From NCBI RefSeq assembly GCF_007741515.1, contig NZ_CP036263.1, forward strand, positions 3,459,178 through 3,523,177: 64,000 bases of DNA. The letters are read 5' to 3'. The position numbers and the translations under genes are program-made. Source of the DNA: Adhaeretor mobilis. Its GTDB lineage: Bacteria > Planctomycetota > Planctomycetia > Pirellulales > Lacipirellulaceae. Each line of letters begins with the position of its first letter. The stretch's first letter is position 1. Positions 35,954-44,792 of the stretch are shown here, in pieces. The notes under the pieces are model-generated. The model was not told where the DNA came from and searched no databases. It was given only the letters and a program-made list of their open reading frames with translations.

Positions 35954-36478
35954 TTGGAACTCGACGAAGCTATTGTGCGATTTCGGGGCCCGTTGGTCGG
36001 GCTTGTTGCTTCGTGGGGTGTCCCATTTCATGATGCCGTAGAAATTGCTGAAGACAGCTTTGCAGACGCACATATTAACCGTGACGCTTGTCGGGGCGAT
36101 CTCAAGGAACCATCGGTTTATGGCCGATGGCTACGGGGTGTTGCTCGAAACCATTTTCGGAACTGGTTGCGGAGTCATAAGCGGAGGGATCGACGTGTTG
36201 TTTACGTCGAACCATCAACGCTGGAAGACGTTGAAGCACCCCTTGGTACTGAAGACGATATTCGGGTTGGGCGACTCCGTGAGGCGATTGATCACCTACC
36301 TGAAAAACAGCGATGTGTCGTACTCATGCACTATCTGGAAGAAACAAGTGTGAGAGATGTGGCAATGTTGCTGTCGGTTACGCCCAAGGCGGTCGAAGGT
36401 CGATTGTACCAAGCCCGCAAATCGCTTGCTCGAATGCTCTCGGTTGTCTCCCAAGATTCCGATCAGGAGGCTTCTTAG
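35954..36478 (+). CDS. ECF-type RNA polymerase sigma factor
   Basis: 174 residues. Region 2 is seen in HDAVEIAEDSFADAHINRDA and the sigma-2.4-like YGRWLRGVARNHFRNWLRSH; region 4 in LPEKQRCVVLMHYLEETSVRDVAMLLSVTPKAVEGRLYQARKSLA, a clear helix-turn-helix. Such sigma factors direct RNA polymerase to stress-specific promoters. The start is TTG at 35954 with AAGGAG 8 bases upstream. Its stop lies 2 bases before the next ATG, so a membrane protein is co-translated, the usual place of an anti-sigma factor. Confidence 0.9.
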   Translation: MELDEAIVRFRGPLVGLVASWGVPFHDAVEIAEDSFADAHINRDACRGDLKEPSVYGRWLRGVARNHFRNWLRSHKRRDRRVVYVEPSTLEDVEAPLGTEDDIRVGRLREAIDHLPEKQRCVVLMHYLEETSVRDVAMLLSVTPKAVEGRLYQARKSLARMLSVVSQDSDQEAS

Positions 36479-36480
36479 TC

Positions 36481-38259
36481 ATGAGCTCTACCGATCCCAA
36501 CAGACTAGTCTCGGAATCTGAAATTCAGAACGCATTACGAATCCATCGTCCAGATGGAACAGAGTTCAAGATTGCAGTGCATCAACGCCTTGAGGACTTG
36601 TGTGAGGAAGCAATCACGAAGAGAGATCCCAGACTACAACAGAAATCGCTCGACTGGCTTAGCACTGCAGCCGCATTCATCCCGTTTCCATTGTTAGCCA
36701 AGGGAGCGGGTGGTGTATTGGGTAAGGGAGTCGGAGCAAACGGGCCTTGGGCAGCGAAGTTCATTGGCTGGCTAGCATCTGGACCGCTGATACTCTTTTT
36801 GTCGGCAGGTGGTTTCGTGCTGGGATTTCAACGGATCCGTTCCGCTCAGCGGCGTTCATCAACAGCCGAGCCTAGTGATCCAGCTACCCTTCGTCATTCA
36901 ATGTCCGTGTGGTGGAACGCCTATGGAGCAATTCACATCGCGATCTGCGTTGCTGCAACCGTACTGATGTGGCTGGGTTACACAATTCCTCTGCTTATTG
37001 TGTTTATTTTCTACGGTGCGGCTATTGTTGTATTGGTGACCAAACTTGGAAAAGAAGGATTTATCGACCGTGCGACCCTTGCCGCAGGAATAGCCTCGGC
37101 GTTAATGCTATTTGGACAGCTAGTCTCAGTAATCGCTCAACTCAGCCGCGGGACGTTCTTGCTGGATCAGTCGCTTGCTTCCGCAATCATGTGCCTTGGA
37201 GCATGCATTATTGCATTATGCGGCGTCTTGGTAGTCAGGCATCCTCTTCAACGAATCACGGCTGTCTTCTCTGCGATTCCACTGCTTTTACTTGCCGCAT
37301 TGTATGGGTCGTCGACTTTGTTTCCGATCACGCCGCGAGACGTTCAGGAGTATGTCGAGTCAACTGAAGTCGATCGCTTTGGGTCGGCGACTTGGCAACA
37401 ATGGGCGATCGCTGCGGGATGGCTGCGAGACACAAAGCAACCTTTTGATCCAACCAGGCCCCTAGAGTTGTTTGAGAAAGAGTTGATAGGTAAGCAGAAT
37501 CCCTACGTGATGACTTCAGCATTTCGAGGTGGGTTGGTCGACCTTGCAGCCGCCAAGAAACTCGTCCCGCATGAGAAACCTCGTGAATCGTTAGTGCACC
37601 CCCGTTTGCGTGGTACGAGGCTGCTCAGCATTAAGCAGAAAGCGGCTGAAGTCTTAGCTTTGGAGCAACTTGGCCACCTTACTTTAGAAGATCGTGTTGT
37701 TCTAGCCGACCGACTGATCACTACGATCAATCATGCCGTTGAGGATGATCACGGAAACCTCGTTGATGTGCTGATCGCAACGCAGTTACTCAGTGCAATC
37801 GGACACTTAGACGCCACATTTCAGGTTCGCAAATCCGTCAGAGGAATGATTGTTAAGTTCCAGCGTCTTGACCGACAAAAGCTAAGTTTGCGAGCTGGTG
37901 GATTCAGCAGATACCGTACTACCGACTTTGGTGATGAATTTGCGACTGCAGTTGCTGTGGAGCTGATGCAAACCTATGGGGTGCCTGACGAGGTCGATGC
38001 CCTTGCTTTACGCAGCTTCCTAAGGCCAAAAGCGACTGATTGGCTCAATCGACACGGAGCAATTCTCCGTGTAGTTGCCTTTTGGCGATTTGATAGCTTG
38101 CCTGATACTCCAAGACTCACTTTGTGGGATTATCTGCAATGCGAGCACGTGATTGGCATGGCTTTCCTTGCCGTCTTATTGTCTTTCACGGCAGTTCTCG
38201 GCTTCCAATCTCAACAAACTTTGGCCGGGGCATCAGAGGTCGAGCTAAAGGGTATGTAG
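36481..38259 (+). CDS. Multi-pass membrane protein paired with the ECF sigma factor
   Basis: 592 residues from ATG 36481 (GGAGG upstream); the longer frame to 36313 overlaps the sigma gene. A cytoplasmic-looking N-terminus (IQNALRIHRPDGTEFKIAVH) precedes about six hydrophobic segments between residues 95 and 280 (for example ASGPLILFLSAGGFVLGF, AAIVVLVTKLG, LLLLAALYGSSTLFP), then a long soluble helical region (PRDVQEYVESTEVDRFGSAT... KAAEVLALEQLGHLTLEDRV) and a last membrane segment near the C-terminus. No anti-sigma zinc motif is visible. Translation coupling suggests it controls or is controlled by the sigma factor. I do not recognise the family. Confidence 0.7.
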   Translation: MSSTDPNRLVSESEIQNALRIHRPDGTEFKIAVHQRLEDLCEEAITKRDPRLQQKSLDWLSTAAAFIPFPLLAKGAGGVLGKGVGANGPWAAKFIGWLASGPLILFLSAGGFVLGFQRIRSAQRRSSTAEPSDPATLRHSMSVWWNAYGAIHIAICVAATVLMWLGYTIPLLIVFIFYGAAIVVLVTKLGKEGFIDRATLAAGIASALMLFGQLVSVIAQLSRGTFLLDQSLASAIMCLGACIIALCGVLVVRHPLQRITAVFSAIPLLLLAALYGSSTLFPITPRDVQEYVESTEVDRFGSATWQQWAIAAGWLRDTKQPFDPTRPLELFEKELIGKQNPYVMTSAFRGGLVDLAAAKKLVPHEKPRESLVHPRLRGTRLLSIKQKAAEVLALEQLGHLTLEDRVVLADRLITTINHAVEDDHGNLVDVLIATQLLSAIGHLDATFQVRKSVRGMIVKFQRLDRQKLSLRAGGFSRYRTTDFGDEFATAVAVELMQTYGVPDEVDALALRSFLRPKATDWLNRHGAILRVVAFWRFDSLPDTPRLTLWDYLQCEHVIGMAFLAVLLSFTAVLGFQSQQTLAGASEVELKGM

Positions 38260-38269
38260 AAAGAAGCGA

Positions 38270-38842
38270 TCAGATCGGGCTAGCGTGCAAAATTACACGA
38301 ATGTGGGCGGCACCCTCACTAGCGTTGTTGTCGATGTTGAGGTAGCCCTGCGTGGTGAAGGTGTTGAGCGCCTGCCACTGGTTCTGGGCGTAGGTGATCG
38401 CCTTGGCCATTGGGCCGCGGGGCAGCACTACGTCTTGCTCGGCATCAAGCCATGACTTGATGCGATCGAGAACCGGCACGCTCCGCTCTTGACGAAGCTG
38501 TCGTCGTGCAGCATCATCGGCATCCTTCGCTTCGCGTTCGACGGCGTACAACTGGCCAGCGAGCGCCAGCATCTGCGTGGCTCGCTCTTCATCTGAGTCT
38601 TGAGCATCGTAAAACTTTCGCCGCGCATGCGCCCAGCAAGCGACTTCCGTCACGTTCTGCGAATGAAAACTTCCGTCGTAACCGCCGTAGGCGTCCGCTT
38701 GCAAGTAACCTTCGTAATCGGCAAGCCACTTGGCGGGGCCATCGCGGGATCTGCTGGGCGTGTAGTCGTAAACAGTGTACGGGTTGGCTTCGTCACCCAA
38801 AGATGTGATCGTCTCGGTCGGGGGTGCGACAATTAAATCCAT
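38270..38842 (-). pseudogene. IS66 transposase (TnpC) fragment
   Basis: 191 codons of the IS66 catalytic region: VYDYTPSRSRDGPAKWLADY, GYLQADAYGGYDG (Asp), EVACWAHARRKFYDA, KAITYAQNQWQAL and YLNIDNNASEGA. The normal NNASERALR block is altered to NNASEGAAH at the very end, where the frame also leaves the family. The N-terminal zinc and leucine-zipper parts are missing. Remains of an old insertion next to the sigma/membrane gene pair. Confidence 0.8.
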
Positions 38843-39150
38843 TGCCGAGTTCCGAGACGCTATGGCAGATCAGGATTTGAAAAAAGGAATCCGTTTGCAG
38901 GTCTCACGCAACGGTTTCAGAAGATTCGTGTTTATCCGAGATGATTAGCGACAGATCGATATGCCAATCCCTGAAATAGCGTCGCCTGGCTGAGGTCCCG
39001 CAGCAGTGTCTCCATCAACAATTCTCACCACACTGTTGCGGCCCGCCAGGAATCATGCACGGCGCGAGACTGGTATAGTCCAGCGCAGTGCTTCATCATT
39101 TTTAGATTTTTCGCATTCCGCCGGTTCCTCAGACATCCTCTTCAAGCGGA
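38843..39150. other. Intergenic stretch between IS66 remnant and ISAs1 copy 2
   Basis: No gene or clear repeat found. It ends in the 10-base target duplication of the ISAs1 element. Confidence 0.35.
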
Positions 39151-39160
39151 ACGTCAAGAG
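39151..39160. repeat. Target-site duplication, left copy (ISAs1 copy 2)
   Basis: ACGTCAAGAG directly before the left inverted repeat, repeated exactly at 40415-40424 directly after the right one. Confidence 0.9.
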
Positions 39161-40414
39161 CAGGGCAATCGCATCTAAATGACCGAATACATCGATCTCT
39201 GCGTAGAAGTCATTTCAGCGGTTGGGTCGGAATCTAACCGCCGATAGCATTTCTAGCACGGAGGTCGACGTATGGCGATTACAAAATCCCCTGTCATTCT
39301 TACACACTTCGAGGAACTTACCGATCCTCGCATGGAACGGACCAAGCGACATCGGCTCAGCGACATCGTGGCTATCGCCTTGTGCGGCGCAATCTGTGGA
39401 GCCGACTCGTGGGCCGATGTCGAGCGATTTGGCAATGAGAAGATCGACTGGTTCCGCACCTGGTTGCCTCTGGAGCATGGCATTCCCTCGCACGACACGT
39501 TGGGTCGCGTATTCTCGCTGCTGGACACCAAAGAATTCTACCACTGCCTAGCGAACTGGGTTGCCAGCCTGCAACTCGATCTGCAAGGCCAGACCGTGGC
39601 TATCGACGGCAAGACACTTCGCCGGTCTTTCGACCAAGCGTCCGGCACAGGAGCCTTGCACCTGGTCAACGCGTGGGCCAGTGATCTTCATCTCTCGCTC
39701 GGACAACTCGCGACGGAGCAAAAGTCCAACGAAATCACTGCCGTACCACGGCTTTTGGAGATACTGGCCATCGAAGGAGCAGTCATCACGCTCGACGCGA
39801 TGCATTGCCAGAAGCAAACTGCTGAGAAGATTCGCCTAGCGGGTGCTGATTACGTTTTGCAAGTGAAAGGCAATCAAAAAAAGATGCATGAGCAACTGCT
39901 CCAGTTGTTCATTGACTACGGCGATCAGGATTATCGTGGCGTGCGTCGGCATGTCACGGTGGAGAAGAATCACGGCCGCGATGAGCGTCGCGAGTATTAC
40001 GTCGCTCCCGCGCCCCCAAAACTGTCTGAGCAGTGGCGTGACCTTCGCTCGGTTGGCATGGTTTTTCGCTATCGTAAATCGGGAGAGAAGCTGAGTGAAG
40101 AGACTTCCTTTTTCATCAGCAGCCTGCCCCCCAAGGTCAGGTCCCTAGCAGGACATGTTCGTAACCATTGGAGCGTGGAGAACTCACTGCATTGGTCGCT
40201 GGATGTAACTTTCCCAGAAGATCAAAGCCGTCTTCGGAAAGGCAACGGCCAAGAAATCGCTGCCGGAATGCGTCGCTTGGCGCTCTCCATTCTCAAGCGA
40301 GACACTACGCTCAAAGAAAGCCTGCGCGGTAAACGACTCCGCGCAGGTTGGAATAACCAAACACTGCAAGCCATTCTCACGAGTATTCAAGCGTAATTAG
40401 ATGCGATTGCCCTG
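39161..40414 (+). mobile_element. ISAs1-family insertion sequence, copy 2 (complete)
   Basis: 1,254 bases with perfect 18-base inverted repeats (CAGGGCAATCGCATCTAA and its complement) and an exact 10-base target duplication. The transposase is intact, so this copy looks recent and possibly active. Confidence 0.93.
39272..40396 (+). CDS. ISAs1 family transposase
   Basis: 374 residues, complete. It shows the same blocks as the copy at 22873: HFEELTDPRMERTKRHRLSD, AIALCGAICGADSWADVERF, AIDGKTLRRSFDQASGTGALH, ITLDAMHCQKQTAEKI, DYVLQVKGNQK and HWSVENSLHWSLDVTFPEDQ. Perfect ends and target duplication fit an active or recently active element. Base differences from copy 1 are spread along the gene, so copy 2 did not arise from copy 1 in a recent local jump. 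Confidence 0.93.
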   Translation: MAITKSPVILTHFEELTDPRMERTKRHRLSDIVAIALCGAICGADSWADVERFGNEKIDWFRTWLPLEHGIPSHDTLGRVFSLLDTKEFYHCLANWVASLQLDLQGQTVAIDGKTLRRSFDQASGTGALHLVNAWASDLHLSLGQLATEQKSNEITAVPRLLEILAIEGAVITLDAMHCQKQTAEKIRLAGADYVLQVKGNQKKMHEQLLQLFIDYGDQDYRGVRRHVTVEKNHGRDERREYYVAPAPPKLSEQWRDLRSVGMVFRYRKSGEKLSEETSFFISSLPPKVRSLAGHVRNHWSVENSLHWSLDVTFPEDQSRLRKGNGQEIAAGMRRLALSILKRDTTLKESLRGKRLRAGWNNQTLQAILTSIQA

Positions 40415-40424
40415 ACGTCAAGAG
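40415..40424. repeat. Target-site duplication, right copy (ISAs1 copy 2)
   Basis: ACGTCAAGAG, identical to 39151-39160. Confidence 0.9.
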
Positions 40425-40653
40425 TGCTGCCATTGGTGAGACCTTTTCACTGCGTAGCGTACTGAGCACTGCAAAGATTGCCGATCAAGCTCAAGCAGCT
40501 TCTCGATCGAGATGGCAACTCTGTCAGCCTAGCGAAACGAATAGCCGCACAGCGTGGTGCAGCCATTGCCTTATAGATAGCCGCATATTTGGAGCAGTCT
40601 TGTCGCACCTTCGCAATCTGCCGCCCCTATGTCCTGTAGCAAACGTCCAGGCA

Positions 40654-40745
40654 AGAAAACCTTGCACTACATTTCCGGTCGATCAGGAAGCAGTCATGGT
40701 CAAGGGTTTTTGGTTTGACTGCGAGTCTAGTTATCCGAAACTGCG
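40654..40745. repeat. Degenerate direct repeat, copy A
   Basis: Two blocks: 40654-40687 matches 44216-44249 in 32 of 34 bases, and 40715-40745 matches 44534-44564 in 28 of 31. The surrounding 640 bases before the TetR gene hold no gene. Together A and B bracket the TetR/redox cassette. Confidence 0.6.
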
Positions 40746-41006
40746 GTGGATGGCATTCACTGCAGCCATGTATGCGAAGACTGTTCTTATGGAGCATTCG
40801 ATCTGACCAATACGGTGGTTTACACCTACCTAGCTGCACAACACGTATGTTACTGTGAATCAAAGGCTTGTGGGAAATCCAAGCCGGTTTGGGTCACACA
40901 ACTAATCAACGACCGGACCCCAAGCTACGTTGGCTCAATACTTCGTTCAGATCGCCTGAACGGCAACCAATGAACTAGCTAACCTTTTACTTTTTTTCAC
41001 CGTATT

Positions 41007-41018
41007 GACCGATCGGTC
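41007..41018. promoter_or_regulatory. Palindromic operator upstream of the TetR gene
   Basis: GACCGATCGGTC, a perfect 12-base palindrome within TTGACCGATCGGTCTAA. It sits about 50 bases before the TetR start, is typical of TetR-type operators, and recurs in related form at 41754-41769. Confidence 0.7.
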
Positions 41019-41069
41019 TAAACACCGTATACTTCATGGAAGAAGACACAAGCAGTGCGAGAAACACCT

Positions 41070-41651
41070 ATGCCGTGGGAAAAATCATTTAAAGAGTCAG
41101 TCGTGATTGAACAGGCAATGGAAGTCTTTTGGGAGAAGGGATACGCTGCGACATCGATCTCTGACATAACGGACGCGACAGGAATCAAGCGTGGCAGCCT
41201 TTACAACGCTTTTGAGGGAAAGCACGATCTTTTCGTGCGCGGGCTGCTGAAATACGGCTATGATCGAAGGACGAGTAATTTACGAATGCTGGAAACAGTG
41301 GATGATCCGCGCGAAGCGATCACGATGTTCTTCAACTCGCTCGTAAAGGCCACGCTGGACGATCCCGACAAGAAGGGGTGCTTGCTGTTCAATACCGCGC
41401 TCGAGTATTCATCACATGATGACGACGTCAAACAACTCGTAACAGATGGGATCAAAGAGATCGTCACCTTTTTTGAAGGACGAATCCGTTGCGGCAAGGA
41501 GCTTGGCGTCATTCCCGACTCGGTTGACACTCGCCCCACAGCAAAGGCTCTCGTGGCCCTCGTAGTTGGAATTCGTGTGCTGGGTCGCGGAGCGTTCGGA
41601 AGAACCGCGTTGCGACAAGTCGCACAGCAGGCAATTGATATGATTTCTTAG
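41070..41651 (+). CDS. TetR-family transcriptional repressor
   Basis: About 193 residues from ATG 41070 (MPWEKSF, the usual start for this subgroup; a GTG at 41055 is possible). The N-terminal helix-turn-helix is clear: IEQAMEVFWEKGYAATSISD followed by ATGIKRGSLYNAFEGKHDLF. The C-terminal ligand domain contains KKGCLLFNTALEYSSHD and KALVALVVGIRVLGRGAFGR, like regulators that sense reactive electrophiles or aldehydes. It very likely represses itself and the following genes through the two palindromes at 41007 and 41754, and is released by a small molecule. The ligand is unknown; the downstream peroxiredoxin-like and reductase genes suggest a toxic aldehyde or quinone. Confidence 0.9.
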   Translation: MPWEKSFKESVVIEQAMEVFWEKGYAATSISDITDATGIKRGSLYNAFEGKHDLFVRGLLKYGYDRRTSNLRMLETVDDPREAITMFFNSLVKATLDDPDKKGCLLFNTALEYSSHDDDVKQLVTDGIKEIVTFFEGRIRCGKELGVIPDSVDTRPTAKALVALVVGIRVLGRGAFGRTALRQVAQQAIDMIS

Positions 41652-41753
41652 GCTATCGAGGGGATCGAAGAGGAATTTGAAATTCTCGGTAAGGATTTCC
41701 GTAAAGCAACGTCAGAGTCCAGAGGAGCGCAGCTCCTTGTTTTTTGCCCAATA

Positions 41754-41769
41754 TTGACCGATTAGTCAA
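41754..41769. promoter_or_regulatory. Second TetR operator
   Basis: TTGACCGATTAGTCAA, an inverted repeat TTGAC/GTCAA sharing TTGACCGAT with the site at 41005. It lies 24 bases before the membrane-protein start, so the TetR protein should also control the genes that follow. Confidence 0.65.
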
Positions 41770-41792
41770 AACAAAGGAAAAGGAAATCGATT

Positions 41793-42230
41793 ATGAAACC
41801 GCTGTTGATCGTACTGAATTCGATTTCAGGTCTCGTCCTCCTCAGGTTCACCGTTTCAAAGTTTGCAGCATGGCCAGTCTCCGTCGCAGCTTTTGTTGAT
41901 ATGGCAAAACCACTTGGTATAGATCCAACATTTTTCAGAATCAGTACAGGCTTCGTTATCGGTTACGCCGCCATATCTTTCTTTGTGAACGCACTAATCC
42001 TGCTTATGAAGAAAGAGGGAAGCGAAAAATTCAACCTTCTGTTCACTTTCAATAGCCTCTACGCGACTGGCGCGATGACTGGTGCGATTTTCTCGGAGTT
42101 TTTTCTGCGATCGAACCCTAAGTGGCAACTGGTCTACATCGCGATCACAATCGTGGTGATTGCGGCAGTCAACCTTCTATCCCGCTACAGCAAGATTTCA
42201 CAAGTTCTAAAAGTACGGGCCGTGATGTGA
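41793..42230 (+). CDS. Small four-helix membrane protein (DoxX/DUF4345-like)
   Basis: 145 residues with four hydrophobic helices (LLIVLNSISGLVLLRFTVSK, FVIGYAAISFFVNALILLM, FTFNSLYATGAMTGAIFSEF, LVYIAITIVVIAAVNLLSRY). Length and spacing resemble small DoxX-like or DUF4345-type proteins often placed in redox or detoxification operons; no catalytic motif is visible. A TetR operator lies directly upstream. Function unknown. Confidence 0.65.
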   Translation: MKPLLIVLNSISGLVLLRFTVSKFAAWPVSVAAFVDMAKPLGIDPTFFRISTGFVIGYAAISFFVNALILLMKKEGSEKFNLLFTFNSLYATGAMTGAIFSEFFLRSNPKWQLVYIAITIVVIAAVNLLSRYSKISQVLKVRAVM

Positions 42231-42350
42231 GCTTGATGGTTTGAAACTCTGCTTAACACCAATGCGTCAATGAATGAAGATCATCGAAAATGCCGTCGCT
42301 CTGTGCACCCTCAATGTGAAACAGAACACTACACCCCACAAGGACAACAA

Positions 42351-43127
42351 ATGAGCACCAGGAAAATTTCACTCGACATTACTATTCTCGCTGGCGCGGT
42401 CAGTGTATTCATCGGATGCACAGGCCCTCCGAATAATCAAGACGAACGTTCCGACTCAAGACAATCAAGAGAAGTACCTATACTTGCCAAACAGCTCGAA
42501 GAAAAAGCGGCCACAAGTGCAGCGCGAATACCGGAAGATGTTCGTCAGACGTACGCGCAGGGAATTGAGACGGTCCGAGCGACAGGCATAGAAAAATCAG
42601 CTAAGCAGGTTGGCGATGCGGCAATTGATGCCGAACTGCTTGGCTGGGACGGGAAGCGAGTCAAACTCAGTGAACTTTGGCAGGAGGGACCGATTGTTCT
42701 AATGTGGTATCGAGGAGGTTGGTGTCCCTATTGCAACATTCAACTTCGTGCTATGCAGCAGAGCATGGACAAGCTCGAACATGCCGGAGCAAGGTTGGTT
42801 GTGCTAACTCCAGAGTTGCCCGAGAAGGCCAAGGAAACGGCCGAGGCAAATGATCTGGATATCGTGGCATTGCACGACAAAGACAACACAGTTGCGCAAA
42901 AGTATGGGCTCGTATTTAAACTTCCTGAAGCGATCATTCCAGCATACCGCGATAGACTTAAACTGCCTGAATACAATGGCAACGATGTAATGGAATTACC
43001 ACTTGCAGCAACATACGTCATTGATAAGTCGGGCAAGATTATCTACGCGTTCCTCGATGCGGACTACAAGAAACGAGCCGAGCCGATCGACGTCATCAAA
43101 GCAGTCGAAGCGAGTGCGCAAGAGTAG
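42351..43127 (+). CDS. Peroxiredoxin-like (AhpC/TSA) lipoprotein
   Basis: About 258 residues from ATG 42351 (AAGGA upstream). The hydrophobic N-terminus ends in VFIGC, a lipobox. The main domain has the redox motif WYRGGWCPYCNIQLRAMQ (CxxC), LVVLTPELPEKAKETAEAND, IVALHDKDNTVAQKYGLVF and ATYVIDKSGKIIYAFLDADY. It belongs to the peroxiredoxin-like family that reduces peroxides or passes electrons in the envelope. The longer frame to 42270 would put 27 polar residues before the signal sequence. It fits a cassette for oxidative or electrophile stress under TetR control. Confidence 0.85.
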   Translation: MSTRKISLDITILAGAVSVFIGCTGPPNNQDERSDSRQSREVPILAKQLEEKAATSAARIPEDVRQTYAQGIETVRATGIEKSAKQVGDAAIDAELLGWDGKRVKLSELWQEGPIVLMWYRGGWCPYCNIQLRAMQQSMDKLEHAGARLVVLTPELPEKAKETAEANDLDIVALHDKDNTVAQKYGLVFKLPEAIIPAYRDRLKLPEYNGNDVMELPLAATYVIDKSGKIIYAFLDADYKKRAEPIDVIKAVEASAQE

Positions 43128-43261
43128 TCATGGGCAGCGCTACTTGTGATCTTTGCACTGGTTCACAAACGTTCTATCAATTCCTTATTCCTGAGCACTC
43201 AAGAATGGCTGAGGAGTAACCATCTGAGACTATCTTCAGAATGAATCTGGAAGGACAAGTT

Positions 43262-43996
43262 ATGCCCAATCACCGAACAGCAATTGTCACTGGTGGATCG
43301 GGAGGAATCGGCAGCGAGATTTGCAAGCGATTGGCTCGTGACCGATATCGGGTGGTCGTTCACTACTTGAACGACCATGAGGCCGCAGAAACCGTTGTCC
43401 GAGAAATTACTGATTGCGGTGGCGTTGCGTCGGCGCGTTGTGCAGACATTACTGAGGAAGATGCTATTAAACACATGTTTGACTCCGTGTTATCCGATTT
43501 CGGCAGCTTGGATGTCCTCGTGGCAAACGCAGGCATCGGCGGCAGCTGTCCGATTGAGCAAGTCGATTTAAGCGATTTCAAAAGACTAGTCTCCGTCAAT
43601 TTAGTCGGCACATTCCTGACCCTTCGCGGAGCGGCACGACGACTGAGCGACTGTGGACGGCTGATCTTTATCTCATCGCAGCTGGCCGAACGCCCTCGTA
43701 TGGGAACTGGCACCTATTCGGCGACGAAGGCGGGAATCGACGCAATGCTTGTTTCGATGTCGCACGAACTAGGGGCAAGAGGAATCACCGTTAACAGTGT
43801 CCGCCCCGGAGCCACCGAGCCTGGCATGTTCGCCGGGAGTACTGAAGAACGGAAGGAGTTGTTTCGCAACCTTTCTCCGTTCAAGCGTCTCGGACATCCC
43901 AATGATATAGCCGCGGTCGTTTCGTTTCTGGCCAGCGATGACGCGGCCTGGGTTACCGGACAACACATTCGTGCGGATGGTGGTGCGTCGAATTGA
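43262..43996 (+). CDS. Short-chain dehydrogenase/reductase (FabG-like)
   Basis: About 244 residues from ATG 43262, with AAGGA upstream. Rossmann fold: TAIVTGGSGGIGSEICKRLA for NAD(P), ARCADITEED, LVANAGIGGS (NAG), then the catalytic Ser in RLIFISSQLAE and Tyr/Lys in YSATKAGIDAM, and NSVRPGATEPGMF and TGQHIRADGGASN at the end. It reduces a carbonyl or oxidises an alcohol; NADPH or NADH use and substrate are not known. It closes the TetR cassette; reduction of an aldehyde or ketone released under stress would fit. Confidence 0.9.
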   Translation: MPNHRTAIVTGGSGGIGSEICKRLARDRYRVVVHYLNDHEAAETVVREITDCGGVASARCADITEEDAIKHMFDSVLSDFGSLDVLVANAGIGGSCPIEQVDLSDFKRLVSVNLVGTFLTLRGAARRLSDCGRLIFISSQLAERPRMGTGTYSATKAGIDAMLVSMSHELGARGITVNSVRPGATEPGMFAGSTEERKELFRNLSPFKRLGHPNDIAAVVSFLASDDAAWVTGQHIRADGGASN

Positions 43997-44215
43997 TCTG
44001 TACTGTGACACAGTGCCGATCCTGAAGTACACCACCTATGCCGATACTCTCGGTATTCTTTCACGCCGCTTTTTCGATGCTGTTTCTACTAGGTGTGGAT
44101 TGACTTCTGCTAATAATTAGTCCCTCTATTCAAGAGAGACTCTGGCTTCATTTGCCGTTAACCGTTTTCAGGTCTTTGGCAAGCGTCAAATTTTCATTCG
44201 GCAATGTGTCCTGCC

Positions 44216-44564
44216 AGAAAACCTTGCATTACATTTCTGGTCGATCAGGGATGACGTAGGTCGATGCATCGACCCAAACATAAATTCAGAAAAGTAGATT
44301 TCAGTGTATAGAACTAGTTATGCATTGCTCTTTTACAAGTCGCTCCAGTCGTCACGAAGACGCTTCAGTGGCCGACACTCTATTCATCGAAGCCCTCTGT
44401 AGCTCAGGTTTCATTCGACTTCTGCTGATTCTCGTACTGCATTTCCACAATATCTTGCACGACTAATCTGGAAGCGCGTGGGGCGGGGGGATTCCCAGTT
44501 GACGGGAAACGGCTGGGGGTATGTGCTACAGGGTTGACTGCGCGTCTCGCTATCCGAAACTGCG
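44216..44564. repeat. Degenerate direct repeat, copy B
   Basis: Blocks 44216-44249 and 44534-44564 correspond to those of copy A (40654-40745), in the same order and direction but farther apart (285 instead of 27 bases between blocks), with tRNA-like sequence in between. Confidence 0.6.
44371..44407. repeat. Degenerate tRNA-Arg scrap
   Basis: 44371-44385 matches 24349-24363 of the tRNA-Arg in 14 of 15 bases. Just after it, GCCCTCTGTAGCTCAG (44392-44407) resembles the tRNA 5' end in the opposite direction, so pieces seem to have been inverted. Confidence 0.45.
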
Positions 44565-44792
44565 TAGGTGAAATTCAGCGCAGCCCCGAACGACAATTTC
44601 CTCGTGCGTAGGTTGATGCCACTTCGCCCAGTTGTCTGGTCCCTGACTAGAACCAAGCGTGTCCCACCCAGGCAGTTTGTGAATTGCCGTGCGAGCCGTC
44701 AGTCATCGACACCGCAGGCTCGAAAGCGCCTCGACTTGAAAGTGGCTATTGAGTTAATTTCTCACTAACAGGTGAGGCCGCCGTACGTGCCT

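Larger units (their letters stand above)
43997..44792. other. Gene-free island segment with repeats and tRNA-like scraps
   Basis: Holds the copy-B repeat blocks (44216-44249 and 44534-44564), a scrap matching the tRNA-Arg anticodon region (44371-44385), and a stretch at 44420-44515 similar to 24510-24603. No protein gene is credible. Confidence 0.55.
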
